Source of the DNA: an uncultured Bacteroidales bacterium
GTDB taxonomy: Bacteria; Bacteroidota; Bacteroidia; Bacteroidales; P3
Reading direction: 5' to 3'
Length of the DNA stretch: 16,316 nt
Assembly: GCA_937884485.1 (NCBI GenBank)
Contig: CALGCG010000092.1
Coordinates: 1 to 16,316 of the forward strand
The stretch's first letter is position 1; each line of letters starts with the position of its first letter. This document shows, piece after piece, positions 13,518-16,316 of the stretch. The translations under genes and the position numbers were made by a program. Below the pieces are notes generated by a model. It searched no databases. It was not told where the DNA came from and was given only the letters and a program-made list of their open reading frames with translations.

Positions 13518-14531
13518 TTAGTCCATAACGGTGTTCCAGCCGTGGACATCCTCGGCCTCGCCGAGCTGAATGGCACGGAGAGCGTGATAGAGCTTGGTGC
13601 TGATGGGACCGGGCTCTTTGCCGAAGACGTAGCTGTGGCCAGTCTCGGGGTCGTCAAGACGCTCGATGGGGCTGATAACGGCGGCGGTACCGCAGGCACC
13701 GGCCTCCTGGAAGTCCTTGAGCTCCTCGACGTCGATGGGACGACGCTCGACCTTCATGCCCATATCCTCGGCAAGCTGCATGAGGCTCTTGTTGGTGATG
13801 GAGGGCAGAATGGAGGTGCTCTTAGGAGTCACATAGACACCGTCCTTGATACCGAAGAAGTTGGCAGCGCCAGCCTCGTCGACATATTTCTTCTCCTTGG
13901 CATCCAGATAGAACTCGCAGGCGTACTGGCCGCCGTGGCAAGCCTCGGTGTGGGCCTTGAGGGAAGCGGCATAGTTACCACCAACCTTGTAGACGCCGGT
14001 GCCGAGGGGGGCGGAACGGTCGTACTTGCGGGTGATGACATAGGGGTTAGCCTTGAAGCCGCCCTTGAAGTAAGGTCCGACGGGGGTGACGAAGATGAGG
14101 AAGAGGTACTCGTCGGCGGGTTTGACACCCACGGTGATACCGGTACCAATCAGGAGGGGACGGAGGTAGAGCGAAGCGCCAGTGCCGTAAGGAGGAATGT
14201 AAGCCTCATTCAGCTTGACGACCTTCTTGCACATCTCGACGAATTTCTCAGTGCTGAGCTCGGGCATCATAATGCCACGGCAGGTGCTCTGCAGACGCTC
14301 GGCATTGGCTTCGGGGCGGAAGATACGGATCTTGCCATCCTTGCAGCGATAGGCTTTGAGGCCTTCAAAGGCTTCCTGGCCATAGTGAAGGCTGGAGGCA
14401 GCCATGTGCATTTCGATGTGTTCGGAGCTCGAAACTTCGATTTCGCCCCACTTGCCGTTACGATACCAGCAACGGACATTGTAATCGGTTTTCACATAAC
14501 CGAAGGGGAGGTTTTGCCAATCTATATTCAT
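13518..14531 (-). CDS. ilvE: Branched-chain amino acid aminotransferase
   Basis: 337-residue fold-type IV PLP enzyme that transfers the amino group between glutamate and the keto acids of leucine, isoleucine and valine. Class II features: LHYGQEAFEGLKAYR at about 48-62, FRPEANAERL, YLRPLLIGTG, and the Schiff-base Lys182 in GVYKVGGNYAASL. EAGACGTAAVISPI near residue 275 matches the C-terminal PLP-phosphate region. Length is typical of the larger bacterial/eukaryotic-type BCAT. Start ATG at 14531 follows an AT-rich leader with a -7 element at 14577-14584. It is transcribed away from the tRNA-ruvX block and converges on gcvH. No other ilv or leu genes are adjacent. Confidence 0.96.
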   Translation of the reverse strand: MNIDWQNLPFGYVKTDYNVRCWYRNGKWGEIEVSSSEHIEMHMAASSLHYGQEAFEGLKAYRCKDGKIRIFRPEANAERLQSTCRGIMMPELSTEKFVEMCKKVVKLNEAYIPPYGTGASLYLRPLLIGTGITVGVKPADEYLFLIFVTPVGPYFKGGFKANPYVITRKYDRSAPLGTGVYKVGGNYAASLKAHTEACHGGQYACEFYLDAKEKKYVDEAGAANFFGIKDGVYVTPKSTSILPSITNKSLMQLAEDMGMKVERRPIDVEELKDFQEAGACGTAAVISPIERLDDPETGHSYVFGKEPGPISTKLYHALRAIQLGEAEDVHGWNTVMD

Positions 14532-14576
14532 GATAGTTAGTTTTTTAGGTTATTATTAAACTTTTTTCTTTCACGG

Positions 14577-14584
14577 CAAAGATA
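14577..14584 (-). promoter_or_regulatory. Probable -7 promoter element of ilvE
   Basis: TATCTTTG on the minus strand is an exact TAnnTTTG match, 45 bases before the ilvE ATG. A -33 box is not clear. Confidence 0.55.
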
Positions 14585-14637
14585 AGAATAAAAAGTTGAT
14601 TAGTGAAAAAAAATTTTACCATGTCGAAAAAAAGTAG

Positions 14638-14645
14638 TAATTTTG
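14638..14645 (+). promoter_or_regulatory. Probable promoter of the tRNA-ruvX-def block
   Basis: TAATTTTG followed by CAC fits TAnnTTTG; TTTT at 14614-14617 is 20 bases upstream, the expected -33 spacing. The tRNA begins about 38 bases after the predicted start. The element is similar in sequence to that of gcvH. Confidence 0.6.
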
Positions 14646-14689
14646 CACCCGATTTCGAGAGAGTGAAAGTGTAGAAACGGCCACATTTT

Positions 14690-14763
14690 GGCCCCTTAGC
14701 TCAGTTGGTTAGAGCAGCTGACTCATAATCAGCGGGTCCTTGGTTCGAACCCGAGAGGGGCCA
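14690..14763 (+). tRNA. tRNA with anticodon CAU (likely Ile2, possibly Met)
   Basis: 74-nt cloverleaf: acceptor stem GGCCCCT (14690-14696) with AGGGGCC (14756-14762) and discriminator A; anticodon arm GCTGA-CTCATAA-TCAGC with anticodon CAT at 14724-14726; T arm with TTCGAAC loop. CCA is not encoded, usual in this phylum. CAU can be elongator Met or the lysidine-modified Ile2 (reads AUA). The acceptor start GGCCCCTTAGCTCAG and the loop resemble E. coli ileX, which favours Ile2. It is not initiator tRNA, since the acceptor stem begins with a paired G-C and there is no GGG/CCC anticodon stem. Annotation pipelines may call it Met. Confidence 0.93.
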
Positions 14764-14801
14764 CAAAAAAGAGAAAAAGAGAGCTGTGAGCGAAAAAAGT
14801 T

Positions 14802-15230
14802 ATGGGAAGAATAATGGCCATAGACTACGGAAAAGTACGCACGGGGTTGGCAGTTACCGACCCCGTGCGCATTATTGCCACAGGCCTGACAACGGTCGCC
14901 ACCCCTACCCTGCTGCAATATATTAAGAATTATTGCGCGCGCGAGGAGGTGGACTGCTTCGTGGTGGGATTGGCCAAGCGGATGGACAACAGCCTGTCGG
15001 AGTCGATGGAGTACATCGAGCCCTTCGTCCAGCAACTGCACGAGGCCTTCCCCGACAAAGAGATTGCCCGCGTCGACGAACGCTTCACCTCCAAAATGGC
15101 TTTCCAAACCATGATCGACAGCGGCCTGCGCAAGAAACAGCGCAGGGACAAAGCCCTGGTGGACGAAATCTCGGCCACACTGATTCTGCAAACCTATATG
15201 AACACGAACACAATAAACAACCAAAGATAA
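14802..15230 (+). CDS. ruvX: Putative pre-16S rRNA nuclease / Holliday junction resolvase YqgF
   Basis: 142-residue RNase H-fold protein of the YqgF/RuvX family, implicated in 16S rRNA 5'-end processing and earlier proposed as a Holliday junction resolvase. Catalytic-site pattern: Asp8 in AIDYGKVRTGLA, FVVGLAKRMDNS, VDERFTSKMA in the middle, and VDEISATLILQ near the C-terminus. Usual length. ATG at 14802 is chosen; an in-frame ATG at residue 5 (14814) is also possible. It starts 38 bases after the tRNA, with no terminator between, and its stop codon overlaps the def start by one base, so it is translationally linked to def. Confidence 0.95.
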   Translation: MGRIMAIDYGKVRTGLAVTDPVRIIATGLTTVATPTLLQYIKNYCAREEVDCFVVGLAKRMDNSLSESMEYIEPFVQQLHEAFPDKEIARVDERFTSKMAFQTMIDSGLRKKQRRDKALVDEISATLILQTYMNTNTINNQR

Positions 15231-15787
15231 TGATTCTACCTATTATTGGATACGGCCACCCGACACTGCGCAAAGTGGCCAAGCCCGTTCCGCAGGACTA
15301 CCCGAACCTGAAGGAACTCATCGACAATATGTTCGAAACCATGTACAATGCCGACGGCGTGGGCCTCGCGGCCCCTCAGGTGGACCTCTCCATCCGACTG
15401 GTGACCATCGGTGTCCGGCCCTACGACGAAAAGACCGACACCTACGGCGAACCCACCGACGTGCACACCCTCATCAACCCCGAAATCCTGGAGTTCAAGG
15501 GCGAGAAGAAGTACTTCAACGAGGGCTGCCTCAGCGTCCCCGACATCCACGAGGACGTGCTCCGTCCCGACACCATCGTCCTGCACTGGTGGGACGAGAA
15601 CTGGCAGGAGCATACCGAGGAAATCAACGGCCTCTTTGCCCGCATCGCCCAGCACGAAATCGACCACCTGGACGGCAAAGTCTTCACCGACCGCCTCAGC
15701 AGCCTGCGCCGCACCATGCTCAAGCGCCGCCTCAACGACATCGCCGCCGGCAAGATCCAGACGCGCTACAAGATGAAAAAGAGATAA
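15230..15787 (+). CDS. def: Peptide deformylase
   Basis: 185-residue metalloenzyme that removes the N-formyl group from nascent proteins. All three signature motifs are present: GVGLAAPQV at 43-51, EGCLSVP at 98-104 with metal ligand Cys100, and QHEIDHLDG at 141-149 with ligands His142 and His146 and catalytic Glu143. The start ATG shares its A with the last base of the ruvX TAA (TAATG), a typical translational coupling, which fixes the start at 15230 rather than the longer open frame upstream. The ruvX-def pairing is, as I recall, common in Bacteroidales. A TPR lipoprotein gene follows 39 bases later. Confidence 0.97.
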   Translation: MILPIIGYGHPTLRKVAKPVPQDYPNLKELIDNMFETMYNADGVGLAAPQVDLSIRLVTIGVRPYDEKTDTYGEPTDVHTLINPEILEFKGEKKYFNEGCLSVPDIHEDVLRPDTIVLHWWDENWQEHTEEINGLFARIAQHEIDHLDGKVFTDRLSSLRRTMLKRRLNDIAAGKIQTRYKMKKR

Positions 15788-15826
15788 TATCAATCTCAAT
15801 CAAAGACATAAAATAATCGGAGTATT

Positions 15827-16316
15827 ATGAAAAAGATTATCCTTGCCATCATGGGCCTGAGCCTCGTTGCCGCCTGCGGCAGCAAAAATGAAGTGCCCGA
15901 CCGCGACGTGCTGGTGGACTCCATCGAGGTAATGGAACAGGGCCTCTTGAACGCCTCCATCAACACCGACCTCCAGAAGGCCGGCCAGATGATTGCCCTC
16001 TACGACCTCTTCGCCAACAACTATCCCGACGACAGCCTGGCGCCCATCTACATGTTCCGCTCGGCCGAAATCGAAATCAACACCGGCAACTTCGAGGTCG
16101 CCGTATCCACCCTGGACAGCATCATGGAGCTCTCCCCCGGCTACGACGACATAGCGATGTGCCAGTTCATGAAAGGCTGGGCCTACGAGCTGAACCAGCA
16201 ATACGACCTGGCCCGCGAAGCCTACACGGAATTCGTCACCAATTATCCCGACCACGTGCTGGCCGCCGACACCCGCAAGATCATCCCCAAGGTGGGTCTC
16301 ACCCCCGAGGAGCAGC
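15827..16316 (+). CDS. TPR-containing lipoprotein, 3' end outside the window
   Basis: The first 163 codons of an open frame, cut by the window edge. The N-terminus is a lipoprotein signal: basic start MKK, hydrophobic stretch, lipobox LVAAC with lipidated Cys17. Residues about 45-160 contain helical pairs with TPR-like spacing (LYDLFANNYPDDSLAPIYMF, GNFEVAVSTLDSIMELSPGY, GWAYELNQQYDLAREAYTEF), and FVTNYPDH-type ends typical of BamD/YbgF-like periplasmic TPR proteins. Likely a periplasmic or outer-membrane-facing scaffold. It follows def by 39 bases and probably belongs to the same transcript. In Bacteroides relatives I recall thrS nearby, but that is not visible here. Confidence 0.85.
   Translation, partial: MKKIILAIMGLSLVAACGSKNEVPDRDVLVDSIEVMEQGLLNASINTDLQKAGQMIALYDLFANNYPDDSLAPIYMFRSAEIEINTGNFEVAVSTLDSIMELSPGYDDIAMCQFMKGWAYELNQQYDLAREAYTEFVTNYPDHVLAADTRKIIPKVGLTPEEQ

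Noticed and set aside
14679..14693. GGCCA/TGGCC hairpin overlapping the tRNA 5' end
   Set aside because: A 5-bp stem would compete with the acceptor stem, but it is short and could be chance next to a GGCC-starting tRNA.

Overview
The window looks like a chromosomal segment from a member of the Bacteroidota, most likely order Bacteroidales. The reasons are: a DUF6266-type protein, a fimbrillin-like lipoprotein with GLUG-type repeats, a FeoA-FeoB fusion followed by a Cys-rich FeoB partner, a Rho factor with a long disordered N-terminal insertion, start codons preceded by A-rich leaders rather than Shine-Dalgarno sites, TAnnTTTG-type -7 promoter elements, and a tRNA without encoded CCA. I cannot name a genus.

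Layout. (1) 49-826: an IS200-like REP-associated tyrosine transposase (RAYT) with five copies of a perfect 22-bp palindrome around it; four copies lie in a 54-bp-phased array upstream of it. (2) 827-1867: a minus-strand aldo/keto reductase with two C-terminal 4Fe-4S motifs. (3) 1868-4740: an accessory-looking stretch with an unrecognised GC-rich gene, an Xis/MerR-like helix-turn-helix gene and a DUF6266 gene. The intergenic gaps hold three short-period (10-11 bp) tandem arrays, one of them folded into a large imperfect dyad, plus several GC-rich hairpins. (4) 4746-6834: a lipoprotein and a 79-residue small protein, probably co-transcribed. (5) 7034-9689: ferrous iron uptake, FeoA-FeoB fusion plus a Cys-rich membrane protein. 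(6) 9783-12731: rho followed by a low-specificity threonine aldolase, sharing one terminator. (7) 13032-14531: gcvH (+) and ilvE (-), converging on back-to-back terminators. (8) 14690-16316: a tRNA with anticodon CAU, then ruvX, def and a TPR lipoprotein cut by the window edge; ruvX and def overlap by one base, so the block is probably one transcript.

How the genes work together. The right two thirds is ordinary housekeeping: iron import, transcription termination, amino-acid metabolism (threonine aldolase, glycine cleavage H protein, branched-chain aminotransferase), Holliday-junction/antitermination factor RuvX and peptide deformylase. The left third is where the unexplained structure lies: the RAYT with its palindromes, and the short-period repeat arrays at 1991-2165, 2960-3026 and 3697-3763. 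The two 11-bp arrays flank the unrecognised gene 2141-2881 and share a loose unit consensus, which is the best candidate here for something undescribed.
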